The position numbers were made by a program, and so were the translations under genes. Below the pieces are notes generated by a model. It was not told the DNA's origin and did no database searches. It worked only from the letters and a program-made list of their open reading frames with translations. A stretch of DNA of 20,377 nucleotides from Oscillospiraceae bacterium (lineage in GTDB: Bacteria; Bacillota; Clostridia; Oscillospirales; Ruminococcaceae). The DNA is taken from NCBI GenBank assembly GCA_003512525.1, contig DOQG01000029.1:1-20377 (forward strand). Reading direction: 5' to 3'. Below are positions 13,683-20,377 of this stretch, piece by piece (positions within the stretch are counted from its first letter, which is position 1; each line of letters opens with the position of its first letter).

Positions 13683-15304
13683 TGAAGAAAAGACTTACAG
13701 CGTGTATTACGGCTTTACTGCTGTGTATCGGGTGTTTGACGATGACATCGTGTAAAGAAGATGACGGCAAGGGATATGTATTCGGATATGATATATCCTC
13801 AAATCCGGGAAGTCTTGATCCTCAATATGCCTCCGATAAGGAGTCGTATCTCATAATCGGCTGTATATTTGAGGGGTTGTACAGAACCGCCGGTGACGGC
13901 AGTGTCGAAAAAGCTATGGCTGAAAGCTGTACCGTATCGGACGATGGGCTTACATATACATTTACACTTAAACAAAACAGATATTGGACAGATGTAAACG
14001 GATACAATAAACAGGTGACCGCAGATGATTTTGTTTTCGGTTTTCAGCGCCTGTTTATGCCAGAAACCAGAGCGCCTAAAGCGTCCGAATATTTCTGCAT
14101 AAAGAATGCGCAGAAGATAAACAGCGGTGAAATTACCGATGTATCACAGCTCGGAGTTAAGGCGGACGGAAAGTTCGGACTCATAATAGAGCTTGAATAC
14201 ACCGAGCCGTCATTTGAAATGATGCTTTCAATGCCGGCGGCAATGCCGTGCAACAAAGATTACTTCGCGGCGGCACAGGGCAAGTACGGTCTTGACGCTG
14301 AGCGTACCCCGTCAAACGGTCCGTTTTATGTAAAGACGTGGTACTATGATGCGTGGAGCAAAAATAATAACAATATGGTACTGCGCTACAGCGACAAATA
14401 CGATGAGCATGATGAGGTAACGCCGCTGGGTCTTAACTTCTTTGTCGAAGATGATCATATGATCGATTTTTCGGACGGCACTTCGCAGAGCATCGTTCTT
14501 TCGGGTAGCACCGCAAAGAATTATCTCGGAAGCGACTACGTATATGACGAGTATTCGACCGCTGTATATGGCATTATGATGAACACGAAGAAGTCGATCT
14601 TCAAGAGCGATAAGCTAAGATATGCGTTGCTTTTTGCATCGGATAAATCAACGCTCAGTCTGCCGTTCGGCTATTCCGCAGCTGACGGGATCGTAGCTCC
14701 GTCGGTTAAAAATTCTCTCGGCGGCTATCGCGATACAGCAGGAAACAGAACTGCTGTAAAGCCCGATGAAATAAAGGCGTATTCCTCATATCAGAGCGCC
14801 TGCGAAAATATCGACAAGGCTGACCTTCACAGCGTCAACATTCTTGCTGTGCAGAACCGTGATGAGGAGATAGGCGAATCGCTCGGCGGTATTTTACAGC
14901 AGTGGCAGGCAAAGCTCGGCTTCTACTGCAGTATCTCATATGTGAGCGAAAGCGAATATGATGAGAAAATCGCAAGCGGAGATTATACGCTGGCACTTAC
15001 AAGAATAAACGGTGACTACAACCGCCCGGAGGCATATCTCAGGCAGTTTACCGACAGCGGATATAAGTACAGTGCGATGGACGATACATATTCCGCCTTG
15101 CTTCAGCAGGCAACCCAGGCAAATGATGCAAAGGAGGAATACGAGCTTTGTGTCAGCGCTGAAAAGCAACTGATAACAGACGGACGTTTTATACCGGTAG
15201 CATATGTTACCGAGTATTTTATCAGCACTAAAAACTGCGAGGGGATAATATACGACCCATTCACAGGTCAGATAGATTACCGTAAAGCTTTGTATTTCGA
15301 CTGA
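13682..15304 (+). CDS. OppA-like (SBP_bac_5) solute-binding lipoprotein
   Basis: This 540-residue lipoprotein belongs to the peptide/nickel-binding family of ABC importers. The signal peptide MKKRLTACITALLLCIGC leads to the lipobox MTSC, with lipidated C24. Family signatures are NPGSLDPQYASDKESYLI near the mature start, IFEGLYR, WTDVNGYNKQVTADDFVFGFQRL (split by a two-residue insertion), and SNGPFYVKTW. The C-terminal lobe contains LTRINGDYNRPEAYL. The chosen ATG 13682 overlaps the nrdG stop by one base (TGATG) with AAGGAG 5 bases before. A TTG one codon earlier is less likely. No oppBCDF permease or ATPase genes are present. It is therefore an orphan binding protein that works with a transporter elsewhere or acts in sensing. 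Its coupling to nrdG is unusual. Confidence 0.88.
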   Translation: MKKRLTACITALLLCIGCLTMTSCKEDDGKGYVFGYDISSNPGSLDPQYASDKESYLIIGCIFEGLYRTAGDGSVEKAMAESCTVSDDGLTYTFTLKQNRYWTDVNGYNKQVTADDFVFGFQRLFMPETRAPKASEYFCIKNAQKINSGEITDVSQLGVKADGKFGLIIELEYTEPSFEMMLSMPAAMPCNKDYFAAAQGKYGLDAERTPSNGPFYVKTWYYDAWSKNNNNMVLRYSDKYDEHDEVTPLGLNFFVEDDHMIDFSDGTSQSIVLSGSTAKNYLGSDYVYDEYSTAVYGIMMNTKKSIFKSDKLRYALLFASDKSTLSLPFGYSAADGIVAPSVKNSLGGYRDTAGNRTAVKPDEIKAYSSYQSACENIDKADLHSVNILAVQNRDEEIGESLGGILQQWQAKLGFYCSISYVSESEYDEKIASGDYTLALTRINGDYNRPEAYLRQFTDSGYKYSAMDDTYSALLQQATQANDAKEEYELCVSAEKQLITDGRFIPVAYVTEYFISTKNCEGIIYDPFTGQIDYRKALYFD

Positions 15305-15350
15305 TAATATGACAATACGGAGAAAACCGGATAAAAAATGTTGTTTATGA

Positions 15351-15379
15351 TTGACTTTTACTTTGCTGTGTGATAAAAT
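15351..15379 (+). promoter_or_regulatory. Promoter of the glycosyltransferase gene
   Basis: TTGACT (15351-15356), a 17-base gap and TAAAAT (15374-15379) form a good promoter with TGA before the -10 as an extended element. The ATG lies 48 bases downstream with AAGGAGG as ribosome binding site. No hairpin terminator was seen for the preceding OppA-like gene, so some read-through is possible. Confidence 0.75.
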
Positions 15380-15427
15380 CTATGTAAGCGTTTACAGCAG
15401 ACAGAATGATATTTAAGGAGGCTTTGT

Positions 15428-16267
15428 ATGGAAAATTTAACAGAATTACAGCCGTACAGCGTCCTTATGTCTGTATACGGCGGTGAAAATGCCGCATTTT
15501 TTGAGCAGAGCCTTGAAAGTCTGTATATACAGACTTATCCCGCCGATGAGGTAGTGCTTGTATGTGACGGTGCTCTTGATAAGGAGCTTAACGATGTTAT
15601 TGCGGTATACAGTGAAAAGTTTGGCGGAAGACTGGTAGTTAATCGCCTTGAAAGCCACGGCGGTACTGCCAAATGTGCAAACACAGGGCTTGCTCTTTGC
15701 AAAAATGAGTTTATAATGAAGATGGACTCCGATGATATCTGCCTTGATAACAGAGCAGAGAAGCAGATGAGATACCTTGCCGAGCACCCGGATATTTCTA
15801 TCCTCGGCTGTTATATTCAGGAGTTCAACAGCGGCACAGGAGAAGATATAGCAACGCGTTGCCCGCCGGTCGAAAATGACGAGATACGCAAGTTTGCAAG
15901 GCGCAGAGCCCCTTTCAATAATCAAACGCTTGTGTACAGAAAGTCACTTGCATTATCAATAGGCGGATACAGCGAGGAGCTTGAGCGTTGTGAGGATTAC
16001 GACTTTATGGTTCGTATGCTGATGGCGGGCGCTAAAGCCGCTAACATTCCGGAGGCGCTTGTAAGGTACAGAGTTACACCGGGCAACCTGAACCGCCGCA
16101 GAAATTTCCGCAACACCAAGAGCTTTATCGCGGTCAGAAAAAAGATAAGAAAAATGGGATTTTCAAGCTTTGCGGATTTTCTTATTCCGTGTGCAGGTCA
16201 GATAGTTCTGTTTATAATCCCGAGCTGTATAACAGGTTTTCTTTATAAGAAGCTGTTAAGGAAGTGA
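15428..16267 (+). CDS. Family 2 glycosyltransferase
   Basis: This 279-residue GT-A fold enzyme transfers a sugar from a nucleotide sugar with inversion. YSVLMSVYGGENAAFFEQSLESL is the family 2 opening (quoted in part: SVLMSVYGGE), IQTYPADEVVLVCDG follows, and the metal-binding DxD is D100-S-D102 in KMDSDD. The catalytic acidic pair is E189-D190 in CEDYDFMVRM. After the domain, residues around 240-270 (FADFLIPCAGQIVLFIIPSCITGFLY is the region) form a hydrophobic helix that may attach it to the membrane. The substrate cannot be read from sequence. Similar proteins build cell-surface polysaccharides. It is transcribed alone from its own promoter and ends at a bidirectional terminator. Confidence 0.9.
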   Translation: MENLTELQPYSVLMSVYGGENAAFFEQSLESLYIQTYPADEVVLVCDGALDKELNDVIAVYSEKFGGRLVVNRLESHGGTAKCANTGLALCKNEFIMKMDSDDICLDNRAEKQMRYLAEHPDISILGCYIQEFNSGTGEDIATRCPPVENDEIRKFARRRAPFNNQTLVYRKSLALSIGGYSEELERCEDYDFMVRMLMAGAKAANIPEALVRYRVTPGNLNRRRNFRNTKSFIAVRKKIRKMGFSSFADFLIPCAGQIVLFIIPSCITGFLYKKLLRK

Positions 16268-16364
16268 TAACCGATATTTAAATTGAAATCGGTATGAGAG
16301 CTTATAAACACTTGAATTTCGGCGCTCTCTAAATACATTTCAGAGTCATAGTATATGAATATAT

Positions 16365-16402
16365 AAAAAACCTCCGGACTGCGATACGTCCGGAGGTTTT
16401 TT
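16365..16402. terminator. Bidirectional intrinsic terminator
   Basis: Six A, the arm CCTCCGGAC (16371-16379), an 8-base loop, the arm GTCCGGAGG (16388-16396) and six T form a symmetrical hairpin. It can stop transcription from both sides: the glycosyltransferase on the plus strand and the chemoreceptor on the minus strand, whose stop is only 7 bases away. Confidence 0.95.
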
Positions 16403-16408
16403 GATGCT

Positions 16409-18385
16409 TTATTCTTCTCTGAATGTAAAGCGGCTGACAAGCTTTTGCAATGTCTGAGCCTGAGCTGAAAGCTCTTGCGAAGCGGCGGCGCTTTCTTCTG
16501 CTGTTGCGGAGTTTGTCTGAACAACATTTGAGATCTGCTCTACGCCGATGTTGACCTGCTTTACCATATCCGACTGTTCAAGGCTTGCGGCTGCGATCTT
16601 GTTTACTATATCGCTGACACCGCCGGATCTTGCTTCAACCTCTGATACTGCCTGAGCCGTTTCGTTTGTGATATTGTTTCCGTTTTCAACCGCGGCAACC
16701 GCACGTTCGATAAGAACGGTCGTATCGTGAGCTGCATCGGCGGATTTACCTGCGAGGTTTCTGACCTCATCGGCAACTACTGCAAAGCCTTTGCCCGCTT
16801 CGCCGACTCTTGCGGCTTCGACTGCAGCGTTAAGCGCAAGTATATTCGTCTGGAACGCAATATCTTCAATGGTCTGTATTATTTTACCTATCTCGGTAGA
16901 AGCATCATTTATCTCCTGCATTGCGGCTGTGAGATTTTGCATCTTTTCGTTCGCCGCTCCTATATATTCGGCAGTTTCATCAACGAGTTGTCTGCCCTTC
17001 TGGCAGTCCTGTGAAGTTGCGCTGATATGAGCGTTGATATTCTGGATAGTAGCGGCAAGCTCTTCTACAGATGCCGCCTGTTCGGTAGCACCCTGAGCAA
17101 GTGACTGAGCACCTGCTGATACCTGCTCTGAACCGCTTGATACCTGATCGCCCGCAATGCTTATCTGGCTTAAGGTGTCGTTCAGTCTGCGGTTGATATT
17201 TCTTACAGACTCGATAAGCACCTTGTAATCGCCGCGGTATGTATTGTCGGCATCATTGCTGTGTACATCAAAGTTGCCCTGAGCCATATTGCTTAAGATA
17301 TTGCCGATATCGCTTATCATAGCATTCTGCTCGTTTACAACCTTGGCGGCTGACTTAGCGAGTATCTTGACCTCATCATGTGACTTAACCATAGGTACAG
17401 GGCTTGTGAGATCGCCTTCGGAGAGCTTTTCGATACGCTCTGCGCAAAGTCTAATGGGCTTGCCAATCTTGCGGCTGATAATTCCTGCGATTATACCGCC
17501 TGCTACAGCAGATGCCGCACATATTATAGCGAGTATAATAAGTCCTCTGAAGCAGTGAACCATATAATCATCACTGTGGACTGTTACCGCAATAGACCAG
17601 CCGTTAGTTCCGGATATGGGGGCGTAGCCTATGTACTTTGAAATACCGCCTGATACATATTCAGCAAAGCCTGTTTCTCCGGCTTCCATCTTTTCGTGTG
17701 CCTGAGCAAGAGCTGTGTAGTTTGTATCCTCCTCGGCGATCTTCTGTATGTTCTCGCCGTCCCTGACAAGCTGCATATCAATGTCGGCAATGGTGTTACC
17801 GTTCTTATCTATGATATATGCCGCACCGTTTTCGTTTACCTTGATCGCACGGACTACATCATTGAGGAATTCTTCATCGGGAACAAAGTAAACGCAACCT
17901 ACGACCTCGGTGTTGAGCTCGCCGTTTTTCCATATAGGAGCGGCAATTATTACGCTCAGCTTGCCGTTGGATCTTCCGATCATAGGCTCTGTGATCGTTG
18001 TTTTGCCTTCCATAGCGGCTTTGTAGTATTCACGGTCTGCATATTCAATTCCGTTTGAGCCGTGACCTTCGTAATCTATCGATGCGCCTCTGTCAAGACC
18101 GAAGTTTGCGGCGATCGTGTCAACCTCTCTCTGCTTCTGAGAGTTTGTATAAATTGGCGATGACAGCTTGGGGTTGCAGCCTGCCTGTATTGCAACATTC
18201 TGAATAGCTTTCAGTTCCCATGTAACTCTGTCGGCGGCAACCGTTGCCGTTTCGGTCAGGGTTTGTTCTGTAAGTGATTTTGTCGTAGTGTAAATTATCG
18301 CTACCGATGCGAATGTCGCCACCAACAACGATATTACTACCAGCATGACAGTGAACAGTGTCATTTTTTTGCTTATAGATTTCAT
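16409..18385 (-). CDS. Methyl-accepting chemotaxis protein with dCache sensor
   Basis: This 658-residue chemoreceptor has a first transmembrane helix at about residues 8-32. A dCache_1-type periplasmic domain follows, with YADREYYKAAMEGK, GKLSVIIAAPIW and GAAYIIDKNGNTIAD. A second helix (about 280-305), a HAMP domain (KPIRLCAERIEKLSEGDLT) and a long cytoplasmic coiled coil come next. The conserved signalling tip reads QTNILALNAAVEAARVGEAG, followed by KGFAVVADEVRNLA. It would bind a small extracellular ligand and control CheA through CheW at the cell pole. There is no C-terminal pentapeptide for CheR. ATG 18385 is preceded by GAGGCAG. It is the only long minus-strand gene here, divergent from the ECF sigma gene. 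No che or flagellar genes are in the window. Confidence 0.95.
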   Translation of the reverse strand: MKSISKKMTLFTVMLVVISLLVATFASVAIIYTTTKSLTEQTLTETATVAADRVTWELKAIQNVAIQAGCNPKLSSPIYTNSQKQREVDTIAANFGLDRGASIDYEGHGSNGIEYADREYYKAAMEGKTTITEPMIGRSNGKLSVIIAAPIWKNGELNTEVVGCVYFVPDEEFLNDVVRAIKVNENGAAYIIDKNGNTIADIDMQLVRDGENIQKIAEEDTNYTALAQAHEKMEAGETGFAEYVSGGISKYIGYAPISGTNGWSIAVTVHSDDYMVHCFRGLIILAIICAASAVAGGIIAGIISRKIGKPIRLCAERIEKLSEGDLTSPVPMVKSHDEVKILAKSAAKVVNEQNAMISDIGNILSNMAQGNFDVHSNDADNTYRGDYKVLIESVRNINRRLNDTLSQISIAGDQVSSGSEQVSAGAQSLAQGATEQAASVEELAATIQNINAHISATSQDCQKGRQLVDETAEYIGAANEKMQNLTAAMQEINDASTEIGKIIQTIEDIAFQTNILALNAAVEAARVGEAGKGFAVVADEVRNLAGKSADAAHDTTVLIERAVAAVENGNNITNETAQAVSEVEARSGGVSDIVNKIAAASLEQSDMVKQVNIGVEQISNVVQTNSATAEESAAASQELSAQAQTLQKLVSRFTFREE

Positions 18386-18442
18386 AAGTATCTGCCTCGT
18401 TTCCGTACCCTCGTTAAAGATACATATTTAATGCATACCTCA

Positions 18443-18471
18443 ATTATATCACTTCGTGAGAAAAATTGCAA
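18443..18471 (-). promoter_or_regulatory. Promoter of the chemoreceptor gene
   Basis: On the minus strand TTGCAA (18466-18471) and a perfect TATAAT (18443-18448) are 17 bases apart. This predicts a leader of about 50 bases before ATG 18385. It looks like a housekeeping promoter. No SigD (flagellar) type -10 was recognised. Confidence 0.75.
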
Positions 18472-18581
18472 TATTGTACTATTTATTTCGGCAATAGTAA
18501 CAAAATTTCGACGTAGATTTATTGCGTCACGCTGAAATTACAGTGTGTTTCAGAAAAATATAAATAAATTCGGTTTTTTTG

Positions 18582-18611
18582 TAGACAGTTTATGCTTATG
18601 TGGTGTATTAT
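18582..18611 (+). promoter_or_regulatory. Tentative promoter of the ECF sigma operon
   Basis: TAGACA (18582-18587), an 18-base gap and TATTAT (18606-18611) form a moderate sigma-A-like promoter about 50 bases before the sigma factor start. The divergent region also holds a CTGAAA-N10-TTTCAG inverted repeat (18532-18553). No AAC/CGT-type autoregulated ECF promoter with proper spacing was found. Confidence 0.45.
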
Positions 18612-18662
18612 GTATGAAGATGTACATTTTCGGCTATAAAAAGAAAAGGGGGAAGGGTTCTG

Positions 18663-19145
18663 ATGTCGGATTATTCTTCTGAAAACATAAGAGAAATATA
18701 TGAGCGGCATTTTGTCACCGTGTACAGAGTGTGCTTTATGTACCTCAGAAATGTGCGCGATACAGAAGACGCGGTACACAATACTTTTTTGAAGCTTATT
18801 GAAAAACAAAAGAGCTTTGAGAGCACAGAGCATGAAAAAGCATGGCTTATACGCGTATCGCAGAATGTATGCAAGAATATGCTGAGGGCAAACAACAGGA
18901 GGCGAGGTTCGCCGGCAGAGGACATTGCGGTGAATGACAGGTCTGCGGTCAGCGATGTGATGGTTGAACTGTCGGAGCTTCCGGATGAGCTTAAGATACC
19001 CGTGTATCTGTTCTATTGCGATGGCTATAACAGTAAAGAGATAGGCAGTATGCTTCATATCAGCGCATCTGCGGTGCGTTCGCGCCTACAGAAAGCCAGA
19101 GAGCGGTTAAAAGAGCATTTAAGCTCGGAAAGGAGTATAGTATGA
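18663..19145 (+). CDS. ECF-type RNA polymerase sigma factor
   Basis: This 160-residue alternative sigma factor has the two-domain ECF layout. Region 2 spans about residues 10-78, with IYERHFVTVYRVCFMYLRN, the core-binding and -10 motif RDTEDAVHNTFLKL, and AWLIRVSQNVCKNMLR. Region 4 spans about 105-155, with LPDELKIPVYLFYCDGYNSKEI and a -35-reading helix in ISASAVRSRLQKARERL. The GGGGGAAGGG purine tract before ATG 18663 is the ribosome binding site. The stop overlaps the next gene's ATG by four bases (ATGA), the usual coupling of an ECF sigma with its anti-sigma factor. It probably directs a small envelope-stress regulon. Its target promoters are not evident in the window. Confidence 0.93.
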   Translation: MSDYSSENIREIYERHFVTVYRVCFMYLRNVRDTEDAVHNTFLKLIEKQKSFESTEHEKAWLIRVSQNVCKNMLRANNRRRGSPAEDIAVNDRSAVSDVMVELSELPDELKIPVYLFYCDGYNSKEIGSMLHISASAVRSRLQKARERLKEHLSSERSIV

Positions 19146-20182
19146 GTATCAGAAATGAATTTGAGAAAATCGATCCTACAGAAAAGCAGAAAAAAGATAT
19201 TTTCAGACGCATAGAAGAAAGCAGTAAGATGAAGCTCGAGTTCAGGCATCGGGTAATGCGCTGCACATCGGTTGCGGCGGCAACGGTTGTGGTTGTCGGA
19301 ACTACAGCAGTCGGTATTCATTTTGCAACAAGTGGCAACGGTATAGATTACACCGCGAGCGGCAGTTCATCGGGTGCGGTCAGCACTGCCGAACTTGTGA
19401 CAAGCGGAGCGGACAACAGTAATGGCGGTGTTTCAAACGCAGATAATCAGTCAAATGGTAATGATAATTTGTCTGATTACTCAATTCCGGAAAGCAATGC
19501 GGACTCATCTGTTGATAATGTAACCGAGCCGGAAATAACAACGGACAATAACGGAAATTATATTATCAACAAGGCGCTTTATAACAAAATAATGGACGAT
19601 AAGCTTTCCGATGATGAATTTGCAAAGCTGGTTGAGTATGTGTATAAAGGCGATTATATTATAAACGAAGATCTGGACGAGCTTATAAAAGCAAGAGCCG
19701 AATACAATAAAACGATACAGCAGACATTCAGAAGATTTATATTGTCAGGCGGATACGAGAATGACGATGAATGGCATATAACACCTGCTACACCCGGCAA
19801 CTGCCACAGCATGAAAGAATGGTATGATACCGCTTGCGCGCTGTATGCCGATATGCCGGATTATGATACATTCCTTAGCAGATACAGTGAATATTTCAAA
19901 TTTGACGGGCAGGGAAATTTCTACTATGCGACAGGCAGACCCGATGAGCAGTTGCTTGGCGGAAGAATGCCGTTTAATGCACCGTCTTACAACACTTTTG
20001 ATGTATCACCACGCTGTTTTACAGTGAATGAGAGTACAAGCGGCGGAACGGGACTCAGTATCGGCGTTCTGTATTTTGACAGTGTAGGTACAGATGGCAC
20101 AGCTTACAGCGTAAACGTTGCTTACTTTGATATAAAGGAAACACCGGAAGGTTACAGATTTATGAGAAACGAAAACAGTTAA
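19142..20182 (+). CDS. Single-pass membrane protein, putative anti-sigma factor
   Basis: This 346-residue protein has a short charged cytoplasmic N-terminus (residues 1-40, with EFEKIDPTEKQKKDIFRRI) and one transmembrane helix (about 42-61, VAAATVVVVGTTAVGI). A low-complexity linker rich in S, G, N, D and T (about 62-137) leads to an extracytoplasmic domain I do not recognise. The ATGA overlap with the ECF sigma gene and the N-in topology strongly suggest an anti-sigma factor. However, there is no HxxxCxxC zinc motif, and 40 residues are few for a canonical anti-sigma domain. The outer domain has a short internal repeat: NYIIN at 139-143 and DYIIN at 171-175, each followed by L and acidic residues. 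In later residues, W, C and aromatic positions (EWHITPATPGNCHSMKEWY) suggest a folded domain. The ligand or trigger is unknown. Confidence 0.7.
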   Translation: MSIRNEFEKIDPTEKQKKDIFRRIEESSKMKLEFRHRVMRCTSVAAATVVVVGTTAVGIHFATSGNGIDYTASGSSSGAVSTAELVTSGADNSNGGVSNADNQSNGNDNLSDYSIPESNADSSVDNVTEPEITTDNNGNYIINKALYNKIMDDKLSDDEFAKLVEYVYKGDYIINEDLDELIKARAEYNKTIQQTFRRFILSGGYENDDEWHITPATPGNCHSMKEWYDTACALYADMPDYDTFLSRYSEYFKFDGQGNFYYATGRPDEQLLGGRMPFNAPSYNTFDVSPRCFTVNESTSGGTGLSIGVLYFDSVGTDGTAYSVNVAYFDIKETPEGYRFMRNENS

Positions 20183-20192
20183 AGTATAGTAT

Positions 20193-20220
20193 GAAAGGCA
20201 GAGCCACGGCTCTGCCTTTC
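20193..20220 (+). terminator. Hairpin after the sigma/anti-sigma operon
   Basis: GAAAGGCAGAGCC (20193-20205) and GGCTCTGCCTTTC (20208-20220) are perfectly complementary over 13 bases with a minimal loop. It lies 10 bases after the stop of the putative anti-sigma gene. The T-tract is only TTTC, so termination may be partial, or the A-rich 5' arm may make it work better on the minus strand. Confidence 0.65.
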
Positions 20221-20268
20221 AGGTTGTAGAAAAAGTCTGTTTTTTTAGAAATGTAGCTTATTCTCAAA

Positions 20269-20360
20269 CCCTAACCCCAAACCCCTTCCCCTTGGGAAGG
20301 GGCTGAATGTGGGGCTGCCGCCCTCACCCCGCTTGGGGCTACGCCCCAAACCCCATTTTT
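20269..20360. repeat. GC-rich intergenic repeat with nested palindromes and G-tracts
   Basis: This segment is strikingly GC-rich within an AT-rich spacer. It holds CCCCTTCCC-N3-GGGAAGGGG (20282-20302), TTGGGGC-TAC-GCCCCAA (20333-20349), and a further GGGG/CCCC pairing between them. On the minus strand 20269-20291 reads as four G-tracts split by AA, TTT and TTA, the pattern of a G-quadruplex. There is no reading frame with a ribosome binding site. It looks like a dispersed intergenic repeat or small non-autonomous element, and it is probably cut off near the window end. Copy number cannot be seen from one window. Confidence 0.7.
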
Positions 20361-20377
20361 AAAAATTATGTAGGTTT

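Noticed and set aside
15446..15925. Antisense frame opposite the glycosyltransferase
   Set aside because: No ribosome binding site or recognisable motif, and it overlaps a clear family 2 enzyme.
18498..18516. GTAAC ... CGTAG as an autoregulated ECF promoter
   Set aside because: The two elements are about 9 bases apart, well short of the usual roughly 16.
18519..19058. Long antisense frame (179 codons) opposite the ECF sigma gene
   Set aside because: It has histidine- and cysteine-rich, non-family composition and lies fully across a well-supported sigma factor. It is a shadow.
1..20377. CRISPR array, tRNA/rRNA genes, transposase or phage genes
   Set aside because: Scanned for regular spaced repeats, cloverleaf-like segments and hallmark motifs. 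None was seen.

Overview
The window looks like chromosomal DNA from a low-to-moderate GC gut Clostridium, probably an Oscillospiraceae member of the Ruminococcus / Eubacterium siraeum type. This is an inference from strong AGGAGG-type ribosome binding sites, TTGACA/TATAAT promoters with extended TGn -10 boxes, an anaerobic ribonucleotide reductase activase, a TatD-linked-type radical SAM protein and many two-component sensors. No rRNA, tRNA, CRISPR array, integrase or transposase was seen.

Layout. Positions 1-540 are debris: a minus-strand promoter with a small palindrome pointing out of the window, an orphan C-terminal peptide frame, and a HIT-family gene without its N-terminus. Positions 605-5705 (+) form one operon: a two-domain FtsX/MacB-like permease, its ATPase, an OmpR-type response regulator and a histidine kinase broken by a one-base frameshift near 5246. 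Positions 5855-9197 (+) hold a translationally coupled pair, an SBP_bac_3 lipoprotein and a hybrid histidine kinase with receiver and Hpt domains. The pair resembles a BvgS-type sensor divided into two proteins, and a 19-bp perfect hairpin ends it. Positions 9298-11679 hold a strong promoter, a DUF2975 membrane protein, a YozG-like HTH protein and a large DUF4173/DUF4153-like membrane protein, then a terminator. Positions 11683-13083 hold a radical SAM protein, a PerR-like Fur-family repressor and a solitary YgiT-type zinc-finger protein, then a terminator. Positions 13115-15304 hold nrdG overlapping an OppA-like lipoprotein by one base. Positions 15351-16267 hold a family 2 glycosyltransferase. 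A bidirectional terminator separates it from a minus-strand dCache chemotaxis receptor (16409-18385). Positions 18582-20220 hold an ECF sigma factor overlapping a single-pass membrane protein that is a likely non-canonical anti-sigma factor. The end (20269-20360) is a GC-rich repeat with nested palindromes and a quadruplex-like G-tract pattern on the minus strand.

The region is dominated by environmental sensing: an ABC/two-component module, a binding-protein-fed phosphorelay, a chemoreceptor, an HTH/membrane-protein module, a peroxide-type repressor and an ECF sigma/anti-sigma pair sit within 20 kb. No complete, wholly new system is certain. The best candidates are the SBP plus hybrid-kinase pair, the ECF partner with an unrecognised extracytoplasmic domain, and the radical SAM/PerR/zinc-finger operon. 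All family assignments come from reading motifs by eye, without database searches.
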